Program-made: the position numbers and the translations under genes
The notes under the pieces: generated by a model
Seen by the model: only the letters and a program-made list of their open reading frames with translations
Told to the model about the DNA's origin: nothing
Database searches by the model: none
Source: Glycomyces tritici
Lineage (GTDB): Bacteria; Actinomycetota; Actinomycetes; Mycobacteriales; Micromonosporaceae
DNA: 64,000 bases
Direction: 5' to 3'
NCBI RefSeq assembly: GCF_030403505.1
Contig: NZ_JAUEMJ010000003.1
Coordinates: forward strand, 1-64,000
Shown here: piece by piece, positions 54,622 to 63,726 of the stretch
Layout: every line of letters starts with the position of its first letter
How positions within the stretch are numbered: position 1 is the stretch's first letter

Positions 54622-55962
54622 ATGAGCGATGTAGTGAATGCGGTGCGCGCCGCCATGCCCGCGGTGCGCGCCGATCTGGAGGCCCTCGTCAAGATCCCGG
54701 CGATCGCCTTCGAAGGACTCGACCACGAGCCGGTCCGCCAGGGCGCGAACGCCGTCCAGCGCCTCCTCGAGGAGGCCGGCGCGGCCGAGACCCGCCAGCT
54801 CTCCCACGGCGGCGGGCAGCCGAGCGTGTACGCGCACTTCCCCGCCCCCGCGGGCCAGCCGACGGTCCTGCTGTACGCCCACCAGGACGTGCAGCCGGTC
54901 GGCGACCTCGCGAAGTGGGAGCAGCCCGACCCGTTCACCGTGGTCGAGAAGGACGGGCGGCTGTACGGCCGCGGCGTCGCCGACGACAAGGCCGGCGTGA
55001 TGGCGCACGTCGCCGCGCTGCGCGCCTACGGCGGGAAGCCGCCCGTGGGCGTGAAGCTCCTCATCGAGGGCGAGGAGGAGTTCGGCTCCCCCACGCTCGA
55101 GGCGCTGCTGCGCGAGCACCGGGAACTCCTGGCCGCCGACGTGGTGGTCATCGCCGACTCGCAGAACTGGCGCACCGAGGTCCCGGCCCTCACCACGACG
55201 CTGCGCGGCGTCATCAACGTGTACGTGGAGGTCGCGGTCCTCAAGGGCGCGGTGCACTCCGGGCTCTTCGGCGGGCCGGTGCCGGACGCGCTGACCGCGC
55301 TGGCGCGGCTCGTGGCGACCCTGCACGACGACGCCGGCGATGTGGCCGTCGCGGGCCTGGTCACCGGCCGCAGCTCGGACCTCGACTACGACGAGGCGGC
55401 GCTGCGCCATGAGGCGGGGATGCTGCCGGGCGCCGAGTTCATCGGCACCGGGCGGCTGACCGAGCGCCTGTGGTCGAAGCCGACCGCCACCGTGCTGGGC
55501 ATCGACGCGCCGGGCGCCGCGGAGTCGGCGAACGCGCTGCAGCCGCGGGCGCGCGCGAAGGTCTCGTTCCGGCTCGCGGCGGGCGACTCGGCCGCGAACG
55601 CGCTCAAGGCCGTCGAGGAGCACCTCCTGGCGAACGCCCCGTGGGGCGCCGAGGTCACGGTGACTCCCGAAGGCGGCCTTGGCGACCCGTGCTCGATCGA
55701 CGCGACCGGCCCGTCCTACGACGCCGCGCGCGCGGCGTTCGCGGAGGCCTGGGACGGCACCGAGCCGGTGGAGATCGGCGTCGGCGGCTCGATCCCGATG
55801 ATCGCCACGTTCCAGGAGCTGTTCCCCGAGGCCGCGATCCTGGTGACGGGCGTGGAGGACCAGTACTCGAACCCGCACGGCCCCAACGAGTCGCTCGACA
55901 TCGCGATGTTCGAGCGGGTCTGCGTGGCCGAGGCCCTCCTGCTGGAGAAGCTCAAGCGCTAG
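54622..55962 (+). CDS. M20 family dipeptidase
   Basis: Di-zinc peptidase of the M20/CNDP type, 446 residues. Metal and catalytic motifs: LLYAHQDVQPVG (His and Asp), GRGVADDKAG (bridging Asp), IEGEEEFGS (catalytic Glu and ligand Glu), DSQNW, and the C-terminal ligand His in NPHGPNES. The lid/dimerisation domain is in the middle (about 190-310). Starts 37 nt after the divergent SURF1 start, so the promoter is very compact. Confidence 0.92.
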   Translation: MSDVVNAVRAAMPAVRADLEALVKIPAIAFEGLDHEPVRQGANAVQRLLEEAGAAETRQLSHGGGQPSVYAHFPAPAGQPTVLLYAHQDVQPVGDLAKWEQPDPFTVVEKDGRLYGRGVADDKAGVMAHVAALRAYGGKPPVGVKLLIEGEEEFGSPTLEALLREHRELLAADVVVIADSQNWRTEVPALTTTLRGVINVYVEVAVLKGAVHSGLFGGPVPDALTALARLVATLHDDAGDVAVAGLVTGRSSDLDYDEAALRHEAGMLPGAEFIGTGRLTERLWSKPTATVLGIDAPGAAESANALQPRARAKVSFRLAAGDSAANALKAVEEHLLANAPWGAEVTVTPEGGLGDPCSIDATGPSYDAARAAFAEAWDGTEPVEIGVGGSIPMIATFQELFPEAAILVTGVEDQYSNPHGPNESLDIAMFERVCVAEALLLEKLKR

Positions 55963-55970
55963 CGGACGCG

Positions 55971-56003
55971 AACGGGCCCGGTCCTCATTGGACCGGGCCC
56001 GTT
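55971..56003. terminator. Bidirectional terminator
   Basis: Perfect 14-bp stem AACGGGCCCGGTCC/GGACCGGGCCCGTT with a TCATT loop between the M20 and M48 genes. Confidence 0.92.
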
Positions 56004-56012
56004 GCCGTGCGT

Positions 56013-57017
56013 CTAGAAGCCTTCGCGGACCTTCCGCAGCACCTTGGCGAGCGGGTCGCCCGAGGTCTGGAAGACGTGGCGGTACGAGTTCGCGGCGGCC
56101 TTGGCCTCGGCCGCGATCGACGCGTCCTTGTCGTCCTCGCGCTTCGGATAGTCGCCGGCGAGGTACTCGCGGTACTCGCCGTCGTCGATCCACGACTTGA
56201 CCGCGGCCGCGCGGGCGACGGCGAAGTCGTGGCTGCGCTGCTCCAGCAGCATGAGCTTGAGGAAGCTGTCGCGAAGGTCCCCGCCGGTCTCGAACTCCTT
56301 GGCCTGCTCCAGGAACGCCGCAGTGTCCACATCGTGCAGATCGCCCCCGCCGGCGAGCTTCGCCATCACGCGGATGGCCGCGGCCGGGTCCTGCACCGCC
56401 AATACGCCGGCCCGGTCTGCCGAGAGCTCGGACTTGCGGCTCCACTCGTAGAGCGCGGCGGTGATGACCCGCAGGCCGACCACGCCGACCGGGATCCAGG
56501 CGACCGAGGTGGTGAGCCGCACCAGCACCATCAGCAGCGTGCGGTAGAGCCCGTGCCCGGAGAGGGCGTGGCCCAGCTCGTGCGCGAGCAGGAACTTCAG
56601 TTCGGCGTCGTCCAGCAGCTCGATCGAACCGGAGTTGATCACGATCACCGGCTTGTCGATGCCGATGCACATCCCGCCCAGGTCGGGGTCGCGCGTGATG
56701 TACAGCTCCGGCAGCTCCGAGGCGTCGAGCACGGCGCCCACCTGCTGGTAGGCCTCGTAGACGCGGGAGTACTGGTGGCGGTCGACGCGGATCGAGGAGC
56801 CCATGAGGCTCAGGCGCAGGGCCCGCTCGGAGACCATCCCGGAGACCTTGCGCAGGACGATGTCGAAGCCGCGCAGCTCCCGCAGTGCGACGAGCGCGCC
56901 CCGGTCGGCGGGGTGCTCCCAGGCCCGAGTCGATATGCCGCGCAGGATGACCGGCCCGCGAGCCTGGTCCCTGGCCTCGACCGGACCGCGTTCGCCCGGT
57001 GACTGGTCCTCGCTCAT
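56013..57017 (-). CDS. M48 family metallopeptidase
   Basis: 334 residues. Zinc motif HELGHALSGH (HExxH with Glu) about residue 145, third ligand in SELSADRAG (about 196). Between them is a hydrophobic stretch (about 160-185) that may anchor the enzyme. Function of this cytosolic/membrane M48 subgroup, common in actinobacteria, is unknown. Starts at 57017 with GAGGAG-like GAGCGGGC upstream. Confidence 0.9.
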   Translation of the reverse strand: MSEDQSPGERGPVEARDQARGPVILRGISTRAWEHPADRGALVALRELRGFDIVLRKVSGMVSERALRLSLMGSSIRVDRHQYSRVYEAYQQVGAVLDASELPELYITRDPDLGGMCIGIDKPVIVINSGSIELLDDAELKFLLAHELGHALSGHGLYRTLLMVLVRLTTSVAWIPVGVVGLRVITAALYEWSRKSELSADRAGVLAVQDPAAAIRVMAKLAGGGDLHDVDTAAFLEQAKEFETGGDLRDSFLKLMLLEQRSHDFAVARAAAVKSWIDDGEYREYLAGDYPKREDDKDASIAAEAKAAANSYRHVFQTSGDPLAKVLRKVREGF

Positions 57018-57430
57018 GCCCGCTCCTCACGGTTGGCTCTGGTGCAAGTGTGGCACGGCCGCGCCAGCGGCGGCGGCTGCGCGCGAACGGCACGGCCCCA
57101 GGCCGATCCGCGCCGCGGCGGCAGGCCGGTGCCGGATTTCACCCTGGAAGTCCGCAAGGGCCCCAAGCGGTCCGGACGCATAGCGGGCATTGCCGCCCAC
57201 AAGGGGGCGAGATAACGAATCGGCGTCAACACGCCCTGCGGCGCTTGACACTCAGGCTCGCAAGGACTACTCATTGATGTGGGTCAGCAATTCCGGGGCG
57301 TCGTGGAGAATCGTTTGGGGTGTTCTTGCGACGCCCCGTATCCATGCCCTCTTCTGGACTCCCCGGTACCCTCACGGGCCGGTGCCCAGGTATTCTTGCG
57401 CTGGCGCGGCGCCCTGTGCGGCCCCGCCCG
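57018..57430. other. Intergenic region upstream of tRNA-Arg
   Basis: 413 nt between the M48 gene and tRNA-Arg. AT-richer at 57220-57330. GGCTCGCAAG (57255-57264) resembles part of the dispersed repeat. TATTCT near 57392 may be the -10 of the tRNA promoter. No gene is convincing. Confidence 0.4.
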
Positions 57431-57507
57431 GCGCCCGTAGCTCAGCTGGATAGAGCACTGGACTTCTAATCCAATGGTCGCAGGTTCGAATCCTGCCGGG
57501 CGCGCCA
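57431..57507 (+). tRNA. tRNA-Arg (anticodon TCT)
   Basis: 77 nt including encoded CCA (57505-57507). Acceptor GCGCCCG/CGGGCGC, D-arm GCTCAGCTGGATAGAGC, anticodon loop CTTCTAA with TCT at 57465-57467, T-loop GGTTCGAATCC. Reads AGA and AGG. Confidence 0.96.
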
Positions 57508-57605
57508 GACTCGCAGGTAGCGCTCCTATCGACCAAGCCTGCACCGCCTCAATCCCCGCCTCTGGGGCCTTCGTGGCAACGCCCGTAGCAGACTTCGAAC
57601 GCCGC

Positions 57606-57974
57606 CTAGTCGGATCCGCCCTCGGGGCCGGTCGGACTGGCGGCGCTCGGCCCTTCCGCAATCTCGACCCTGGTCCGCCATCCCTCGTTGCGGCCGATGA
57701 TCTCCAAGACGGCGGTGGCGTCCTGCTCGACGCCGGTGGCGGGATCGACCACGGTGCAGGGAACTTCCAGGTCGTCGGCGACGACGAGGCCCTCCTCGTC
57801 GCCGCAGTCGGCCTCGAACACCACGCCGGTCTGCACCTCCAGCGTTCGGACGACGCTCTCGGCGACCTGCTCGCCAGTGGTCGTCATCGCGGGCGCGGGT
57901 TCGTCACCGCATGCCGCGAGCAGGGCGGCCGCGATCGCCGCCAGGGCGGGTGCGGCGAGGTGGTGTGGTCGCAA
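57606..57974 (-). CDS. DUF4333 lipoprotein
   Basis: 122 residues. Lipobox LLAAC (Cys about 22), then a DUF4333 domain with EQVAESVVRTLEVQTG, a Cys pair (ADCGD and VPCTV) and EQDATAVLEII. The small domain is common in actinobacterial secreted proteins; its role is unknown. Minus strand, after mgtC. Confidence 0.82.
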   Translation of the reverse strand: MRPHHLAAPALAAIAAALLAACGDEPAPAMTTTGEQVAESVVRTLEVQTGVVFEADCGDEEGLVVADDLEVPCTVVDPATGVEQDATAVLEIIGRNEGWRTRVEIAEGPSAASPTGPEGGSD

Positions 57975-58067
57975 CGTCGTGCCCCTTGTCCGATGTCCAG
58001 CCGAGGTGGCCCCGTTCCCGTGCGGTCGCGGGGCTCATCGCTGGACGTTAGCCGGGCCGTGCCCGCC

Positions 58068-58745
58068 TCAGACGATGTCCGACTGCTCTTCGTGGTACTT
58101 GACGCTTTCGATGCCGTCGATGGTCCTGAGCTTCACCGTGAGTTCGCCGACCTGGCCGCGGCCGGAGAGGACGAAGTCGGTGGTCCGCTCGTAGCCGTCG
58201 CCGTCCTCGCCCTGCATCTCGGTGACCTTGTACCCCTCTTCGGTGCATTTGGCGATCACCGCGGCCAGCGCGCCGGAGCTGGTGTAGCGGACCTGGAGGC
58301 GTCCGGCGTGCCTCGCGTGGTGGGCGAGGGCGTTCTCGACGGGGGCGAGTCCGGCGACGATGGCGAGCTGCGCGACGGCGACGGCGACGGCCGCCCAGTA
58401 GAGGCCGGCGCCGCAGGCGAGGGCGATGGCGGTGGTGGACCAGATGGAGGCGGCGGTGGTCATGCCGTGGACGATGTTCTTGTTGAAGAAGATGACGCCC
58501 GCGCCGAGGAAGCCGATGCCGGTGACGACCTGCGCGGCGATGCGGGCGGGGTCGACGCCGGCGGTGCCGGGCACGGTCTCGGGGAAGCCGAAGCGGCCGG
58601 CGAGGACGAACAGGCAGGTGCCGACGGCGATGAGGGCGTGCGTGCGCATGCCGGCGGGCTTGCCCTGCCATTCGCGTTCGGCGCCGACGACGAGGCCGAG
58701 CAGCAGTGCGAGTCCGAGGGGGCCGAGATAAGTCCAAGGGTCCAT
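58068..58745 (-). CDS. MgtC/SapB family membrane protein
   Basis: 225 residues. Four to five helices in the first 150 residues with the family motifs GLVVGAEREWQGKPAGMRTHALIA and GFLGAGVIFF; the C-terminal 75 residues form an ACT-like cytosolic domain. MgtC affects survival under low Mg and in host cells in some pathogens; this is the general chromosomal form. GGGGAG ribosome site. Confidence 0.88.
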   Translation of the reverse strand: MDPWTYLGPLGLALLLGLVVGAEREWQGKPAGMRTHALIAVGTCLFVLAGRFGFPETVPGTAGVDPARIAAQVVTGIGFLGAGVIFFNKNIVHGMTTAASIWSTTAIALACGAGLYWAAVAVAVAQLAIVAGLAPVENALAHHARHAGRLQVRYTSSGALAAVIAKCTEEGYKVTEMQGEDGDGYERTTDFVLSGRGQVGELTVKLRTIDGIESVKYHEEQSDIV

Positions 58746-58787
58746 AACTCCCCGGGGTACCCCTTTCGGGCCTCGCGGAATCCCAGG

Positions 58788-59708
58788 TCAGGCCAGAAGG
58801 TCGGTCTCCCAGCCGTGTTCGCCGTCACCGGGGCCCGGCTCGCCTTTGACGAGGCGGTAGTGCTCGGCGGCGAGCGCGTCGTCGCCGAGTTTGTCGCCGA
58901 GGACGTCGAGCCAGTCGCCGGGGGCGATCTGGGTGGCGTAGGCGGCCATGGCCTCGCGTTTGCGGGCGGGGTCGCCGGTGACGCAGGCGTGGATCTGGTC
59001 GTCGGGGACGCCGAAGGGGAGGTCGTCGACGGAGGCGGCGTCGGCGAAGGGGTTGTCGGTGGCGCTGGCGAAGGCCTCGAACTGGGCTTCGATGATGCTG
59101 CGGGGCATGGTGGTCCAGTAGATCTTGCGGATGTCGTGGGGTGCGCCGAGCGCGGGGCGCCAGGCGGGGTCGGCGGCGAGTTCGGCGGCGCGCATGGCGA
59201 CGCGGTGGGCCTGGATGTGGTCGGGGTGGCCGTAGAAGCCGTCGGGGTCGTAGGTGACGAGGACTTCGGGGGTGCGGTCGCGGATGAGCGCCACGAGGTC
59301 GGCGGCGGCCTCGTCGACGTCGGCGCCCCAGAACGCGCGCGGGTGCCGGTTGGAGGGCAGGCCCATCATGCCGGAGTCGCGGTAGCGGGCGACGCCGCCG
59401 AGGAAGTGGGTGTCCTGGACGCCGAGTGCGGCGGTGGCCTGCCGGTACTCCCAGTAGCGGTAGCCGCCGAGCTGGTCGGCTTGGTCTGCGGCGAGGCCGG
59501 CGAGGTGGGGGACGCGGACTTCGCCCTCTTCGCCGAGGGTGCAGGTGACGATGGTGACGTGCGCGTCGGGGCGGGCGGCGTAGTGGGCGACGGTCGCGCC
59601 GGTGCCGACGGTCTCGTCGTCGGGGTGGGCGTGGACGAAAAGGATCGAGCGCCTGCTCCGGTCAGGGCGGTGGGGGGTGACGGGTGGGCGGATGCCGCGT
59701 GCGCTCAT
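58788..59708 (-). CDS. mshB: MshB: N-acetyl-GlcN-Ins deacetylase of mycothiol biosynthesis
   Basis: Zn deacetylase that makes GlcN-Ins, the second step of mycothiol synthesis. 306 residues with the metal motif [12 protein letters not shown] near residue 25 and the third ligand in YGHPDH (about 152). [11 protein letters not shown] and [19 protein letters not shown] are typical of MshB rather than Mca. Start at 59708 (MSARGIRPP); the open frame upstream reaches 59765. The sdh operon begins 167 nt away in the other direction. Confidence 0.93.
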   Translation of the reverse strand: MSARGIRPPVTPHRPDRSRRSILFVHAHPDDETVGTGATVAHYAARPDAHVTIVTCTLGEEGEVRVPHLAGLAADQADQLGGYRYWEYRQATAALGVQDTHFLGGVARYRDSGMMGLPSNRHPRAFWGADVDEAAADLVALIRDRTPEVLVTYDPDGFYGHPDHIQAHRVAMRAAELAADPAWRPALGAPHDIRKIYWTTMPRSIIEAQFEAFASATDNPFADAASVDDLPFGVPDDQIHACVTGDPARKREAMAAYATQIAPGDWLDVLGDKLGDDALAAEHYRLVKGEPGPGDGEHGWETDLLA

Positions 59709-59824
59709 GGGTGCAAGCCTAGCCAGCGCGGGGCCGTCCCGGTTCACTTGCGCCGCAGGAGACATGACAAGGCTTCAAATGAAACTTTGCAATCTACAGC
59801 CCCAGTCGGAATAATGCTCGCGAT

Positions 59825-59853
59825 TGTGATGTACCCCATGGACTTACGTCACA
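59825..59853. promoter_or_regulatory. 9-bp inverted repeat upstream of sdhC
   Basis: TGTGATGTA-N11-TACGTCACA: the arms match in eight of nine positions. It ends 22 nt before the sdhC ATG. It resembles CRP/GlxR or Rex-type half-sites (TGTGA/TCACA) but the spacer is longer than in either. Candidate operator for the succinate dehydrogenase operon. Confidence 0.55.
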
Positions 59854-59875
59854 GGTTCAGGGATATCCTGCGCTG

Positions 59876-60679
59876 ATGACCACGACCGAAGACAGTGCCG
59901 TCTCGTCGCCCCGGGCCGCCATAGCCGCGCGGAACCTCCGGACCGACAACTGGCGGCGGGGCCCGATCCTGACGGTGCTCGGCATTACCGCCTGGGTCGC
60001 GTACGCGACGTTCCGGGTCTTCTACCAAGGCGACTACTGGGTCGCGGACTACCACTACCTGACGCCGTTCTACTCCCCCTGCGTCTCCGAGGGCTGCGTC
60101 CCCGAATCCGCCCACTTCGGACGGTTCCTCCCCGACCACCCGCTGATCCCCTACGCGGCGCTGAGCCTGCCGTTCCTGCTGGCGTTCCGGCTCACCTGCT
60201 ACTACTACCGCAAGGCCTACTACCGGTCGTTCTGGCTCTCCCCGCCCGCGTGCGCCGTCCCCGACGGGCACCCGCGCTACACCGGCGAGACCCGGTTCCC
60301 GCTGCTGCTGCAGAACTTCCACCGCTACTTCTTCTACCTGGCCGTCGCAATCTCCCTGGTGAACACCTGGGACGCGGTGCTGGCGTTCCACTCCCCCGAC
60401 GGCTTCGGCCTGGGCCTGGGGAACGTCATCCTGTGGGCCAACGTGGTGCTGCTGTGGTGCTACACCCTCGGCTGCCACTCCTGCCGCCACGTGATGGGCG
60501 GGCGGCTCAAGCACTTCTCGAAGCACCCGGTCCGGTACCGGCTGTGGACGTTCTCCAGCGCTCTCAACAGCCGCCACATGATGTGGGCCTGGATCACCCT
60601 GGCGTCGCTGGCGCTCACGGACTGCTACGTCATGGCCGTCGCCGCCGGCTGGATCACCGACCTCCGGTTCATCGGTTAA
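59876..60679 (+). CDS. sdhC: Succinate dehydrogenase membrane-anchor subunit (Sdh1-type SdhC)
   Basis: Membrane subunit anchoring SdhAB. 267 residues, about five helices, with NFHRYFFYLAVAIS and LGCHSCRHVMGG (His residues as probable heme ligands) and HMMWAWITL. This is the single-gene anchor of Sdh1 in mycobacteria and Streptomyces, not the classical SdhC plus SdhD. It is followed by sdhA with 12 nt between them. Confidence 0.88.
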   Translation: MTTTEDSAVSSPRAAIAARNLRTDNWRRGPILTVLGITAWVAYATFRVFYQGDYWVADYHYLTPFYSPCVSEGCVPESAHFGRFLPDHPLIPYAALSLPFLLAFRLTCYYYRKAYYRSFWLSPPACAVPDGHPRYTGETRFPLLLQNFHRYFFYLAVAISLVNTWDAVLAFHSPDGFGLGLGNVILWANVVLLWCYTLGCHSCRHVMGGRLKHFSKHPVRYRLWTFSSALNSRHMMWAWITLASLALTDCYVMAVAAGWITDLRFIG

Positions 60680-60691
60680 AGGGGCATGGGC

Positions 60692-62593
60692 ATGAGCGAC
60701 AACGACATCACCGAGGTCGAGCACCTGGCCTGCGACGTCCTCGTGATCGGCGCGGGCGGGGCGGGCCTGCGGGCCGCGGTCGAGGCGCGGCTGGCGGGCA
60801 AGAGCGTCATCGTGATCTCCAAGTCCCTGTTCGGCAAGGCGCACACCGTCATGGCCGAAGGCGGCGCCGCAGCCGCCATGGGGAACGTCAACGCGAACGA
60901 CAACTGGCAGGTCCACTTCCGCGACACCATGCGCGGGGGCAAGTTCCTCAACAATTACCGGATGGCCGAGCTGCACGCCAAGGAGGCGCCGGACCGGATC
61001 TGGGAGCTCGAGACGTACGGGGCCCTGTTCGACCGGACCGCCGACGGCAAGATCAGCCAGCGCAACTTCGGCGGCCACGAGTACCCGCGCCTGGCGCACG
61101 TGGGCGACCGCACCGGGCTCGAGCTGATCCGCACGCTCCAGCAGAAGCTCGTCTCGCTCCAGCAGGACGACGAGGCGGTGGGCGAGAGCCCCGACCGGCT
61201 CCAGGTCATCGACGAGACGACGATCACCGAGCTGTTCACCGAGGGCGGCGCGGTCAAGGGCGCCTTCGGGTACCGGCGCGGCACGGGCCGGTTCATCGCG
61301 ATCGCGGCCCCCGCGATCGTGCTCGCCACGGGCGGGATCGGGCGGTCCTTCAAGGTCACGTCGAACTCGTGGGAGTACACCGGGGACGGCCACGCGCTGG
61401 CCCTGCGAGCCGGGGCGAAGCTGGTCAACATGGAGTTCATCCAGTTCCACCCGACCGGGATGGTCTGGCCCCCTTCGGTTCGCGGCATCCTCGTCACCGA
61501 GTCGGTGCGCGGCGACGGCGGGGTGCTGAAGAACGCCGACGGCGTGCGGTTCATGTTCGACTACATCCCCGAGGTGTTCAAGGCGCAGTACGCCGACAAC
61601 CCCGAGGAGGCCGACCGCTGGTACACCGACCCCGACCACAACCGCAGGCCCCCCGAGCTGCTGCCGCGCGACGAGGTCGCGCGGGCGATCAACTCGGAGG
61701 TGAAGGCGGGCAGGGGGACCGAGCACGGCGGCGTGTACCTCGACATCGCGTCCCGGCGCAGTGCCGAGTACATCCGCGAGCGCCTGCCGTCGATGTTCCA
61801 CCAGTTCAAGGAGCTGGCCGATGTGGACATCACGGCGGCGCCGATGGAGGTGGGCCCGACCTGCCACTACATCATGGGCGGCATCGAGGTCGACGCCGAC
61901 ACGACCGCGTCGGCGGTGTCGGGCCTGTTCGCGGCCGGGGAGGTCTCGGGCGGCATGCACGGCTCGAACCGGCTCGGCGGGAACTCGCTCTCGGACCTGC
62001 TGGTGTTCGGCAAGCGCGCGGGCGAGTACGCCGCCGCGCACGCCTCGGCGACGGAACCTCCAGAGCTCGCTGAGGCGGCGATCGCGGCGGCCGTGGAGGA
62101 CGCTTTGCGGCCCTTCGGGAACGACGGCGAGAACCCGTACGCGCTGCAGGACGCGATGCAGCAGATCAACGGCCGCCTCGTGGGGATCATCCGCCGCGCG
62201 GGCGAGCTCGAGGAGGCGCTGACCGAACTGGCGGCGCTGGAGGAGCGCATCGCGAACGTCACCGCGATCGGCGGCCGGGCCTACAACCCCGGCTGGCACC
62301 TGGCGCTGGACCTGCGGAACATGTACGTCTGCTCGGTCGCGACCGCGATGGCCGCGCTGGAGCGGGACGAGTCGCGCGGCGGGCACACCCGCGAGGACGC
62401 GCCGGGCATGGACCCGCAGTGGCGCAAGGTGAACCTGGTGGCCTCGCTCGAGGACGGCCGGGTGCGGCTGGAGCGCCAGGCGGTGCCGGCGATGACGCCG
62501 GAGCTGCTCGGCCTGTTCGAGCAGACGGAGCTCGCGAAGTACATGACCCCCGAGGAGTACCAGTCCTCGTCGACAGAGGAGGAGAGCCGATGA
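60692..62593 (+). CDS. sdhA: Succinate dehydrogenase flavoprotein subunit
   Basis: Oxidises succinate to fumarate with covalent FAD. 633 residues: FAD loop VIGAGGAGLRAAVEA, covalent-FAD His in GKAHTVMAEGG, and substrate/active-site motifs HPTGMV, RGGG-like SVRGDGG and HGSNRLGGNSL. ATG at 60692 chosen because AAGGGG is about seven bases upstream; ATG at 60686 would be too close. Overlaps sdhB by four bases. Confidence 0.95.
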   Translation: MSDNDITEVEHLACDVLVIGAGGAGLRAAVEARLAGKSVIVISKSLFGKAHTVMAEGGAAAAMGNVNANDNWQVHFRDTMRGGKFLNNYRMAELHAKEAPDRIWELETYGALFDRTADGKISQRNFGGHEYPRLAHVGDRTGLELIRTLQQKLVSLQQDDEAVGESPDRLQVIDETTITELFTEGGAVKGAFGYRRGTGRFIAIAAPAIVLATGGIGRSFKVTSNSWEYTGDGHALALRAGAKLVNMEFIQFHPTGMVWPPSVRGILVTESVRGDGGVLKNADGVRFMFDYIPEVFKAQYADNPEEADRWYTDPDHNRRPPELLPRDEVARAINSEVKAGRGTEHGGVYLDIASRRSAEYIRERLPSMFHQFKELADVDITAAPMEVGPTCHYIMGGIEVDADTTASAVSGLFAAGEVSGGMHGSNRLGGNSLSDLLVFGKRAGEYAAAHASATEPPELAEAAIAAAVEDALRPFGNDGENPYALQDAMQQINGRLVGIIRRAGELEEALTELAALEERIANVTAIGGRAYNPGWHLALDLRNMYVCSVATAMAALERDESRGGHTREDAPGMDPQWRKVNLVASLEDGRVRLERQAVPAMTPELLGLFEQTELAKYMTPEEYQSSSTEEESR

Positions 62594-63357
62594 GCGAGAG
62601 GACCTTCCGGGTGTGGCGGGGCGACGCCGAGGGCGGCGGCTTCGCCGAGTTCGACGTCGAGGTCAACGAGGGCGAGGTGATCCTCGACGTGGTGCACCGC
62701 ATCCAGGCCGAGCAGGCGCCCGACCTCGCGGTGCGGTGGAACTGCAAGGCCGGCAAGTGCGGCTCGTGCTCGGCGGAGGTGAACGGGATGCCGCGGCTAA
62801 TGTGCATGACCCGCATGAACCTCTTCGAGGAGGGCGAGGCCGTGACCATCACTCCCCTGCGGACGTTCCCGGTGGTGCGCGACCTCGTCACGGACGTGTC
62901 GTTCAACTACGAGAAGGCCCGGCAGATGCCGGCGTTCGCGCCGCCGGAGGGCCTGGAGCCGGGCGAGTACCGGATGCAGCAGGTCGATGTGGAGCGCAGC
63001 CAGGAGTTCCGCAAGTGCATCGAGTGCTTCCTGTGCCAGAACACCTGCCACGTGGTGCGCGACCACGAGGAGAACAAGCCGCCGTTCTCGGGCCCGCGCC
63101 TGTTCATCCGGGCCGCCGAGCTCGACATGCACCCGCTGGACGCGCGCGGTGACCGCCGCGAGCAGGCGCAGGACGACCAGGGCCTGGGCCTGTGCAACAT
63201 CACGAAGTGCTGCACCGAGGTGTGCCCCGAGCACATCAGGATCACCGACAACGCGATCATCCCGATGAAGGAGCGCGTCGCCGGGGACCGCTACGACCCG
63301 CTGGTGTGGCTGGGCCGCAAGATCTTCCGCAAGGGGAAGAGCGGGCAGCCGGGCTGA
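62590..63357 (+). CDS. sdhB: Succinate dehydrogenase iron-sulfur subunit
   Basis: Transfers electrons from FAD to quinone. 255 residues: [2Fe-2S] motif NCKAGKCGSCS (plus MCMTR), then CIECFLCQNTC and CNITKCCTEVCP for the [4Fe-4S] and [3Fe-4S] centres. ATG overlaps the sdhA stop (ATGA). Its stop lies three bases from the point where the opposite-strand ohr loses similarity. Confidence 0.95.
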   Translation: MSERTFRVWRGDAEGGGFAEFDVEVNEGEVILDVVHRIQAEQAPDLAVRWNCKAGKCGSCSAEVNGMPRLMCMTRMNLFEEGEAVTITPLRTFPVVRDLVTDVSFNYEKARQMPAFAPPEGLEPGEYRMQQVDVERSQEFRKCIECFLCQNTCHVVRDHEENKPPFSGPRLFIRAAELDMHPLDARGDRREQAQDDQGLGLCNITKCCTEVCPEHIRITDNAIIPMKERVAGDRYDPLVWLGRKIFRKGKSGQPG

Positions 63358-63360
63358 CCG

Positions 63361-63714
63361 GCACTGCGCGACGAGGCCTTCGGCGATGCTGCGGGGCTGG
63401 CCGGGGATGGAGACCTCGAGGATGGCGTTCAGGCCGAAGCCGTCGCCGCCGTCCAGTTTGCCGATGCCGACGCTGGCCTGGACCTCGGAGGCGCCGAGGT
63501 CGACCTTCGCCGAGCGGGCGATGCTCTGGAGCGCGCTGTGGAAGCAGGCCGCGTAGCCGGCGGCGAACAGCAGCTCGGGGTTGGGGGCGCCGCCGGGGCC
63601 GCCGAGCTCGGGCGGCATGCGGACGTCGAAGTCGATGAGGCCGTCGCCGCCGGTGACGTGGCCGTTGCGGCCTTCGCCGGTCGAAACGGCATGGGCAGTG
63701 TAAAGCGCCTTCAT
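63361..63714 (-). pseudogene. ohr: Ohr organic-hydroperoxide reductase, 3'-truncated
   Basis: Thiol peroxidase of the Ohr/OsmC family. The first 118 codons are well conserved: MKALYTAHAV, ELGGPGGAPNPE and FAAGYAACFHSAL with the peroxidatic Cys (residue 57). After SIAEGLVAQC the family sequence stops. The expected last 20-25 residues with the second Cys (motif VCPYSN) are missing. The frame instead runs on antisense through sdhB to 62797, with no Ohr similarity. Ohr needs both Cys, so the gene is probably non-functional. OhrR lies upstream. Confidence 0.82.
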
Positions 63715-63726
63715 GGTGTCTCCTTC

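Noticed and set aside
54607..57093. 828-codon minus-strand frame
   Set aside because: Crosses the M20 gene antisense and the M48 gene in another frame; low-complexity Arg/Gly sequence.
59849..62386. 845-codon minus-strand frame
   Set aside because: Shadow of sdhC and sdhA, which have clear motifs on the plus strand.
62797..63357. Extended 305-residue Ohr protein reading antisense through sdhB
   Set aside because: The part beyond residue 118 has no Ohr similarity and has shadow-frame composition.
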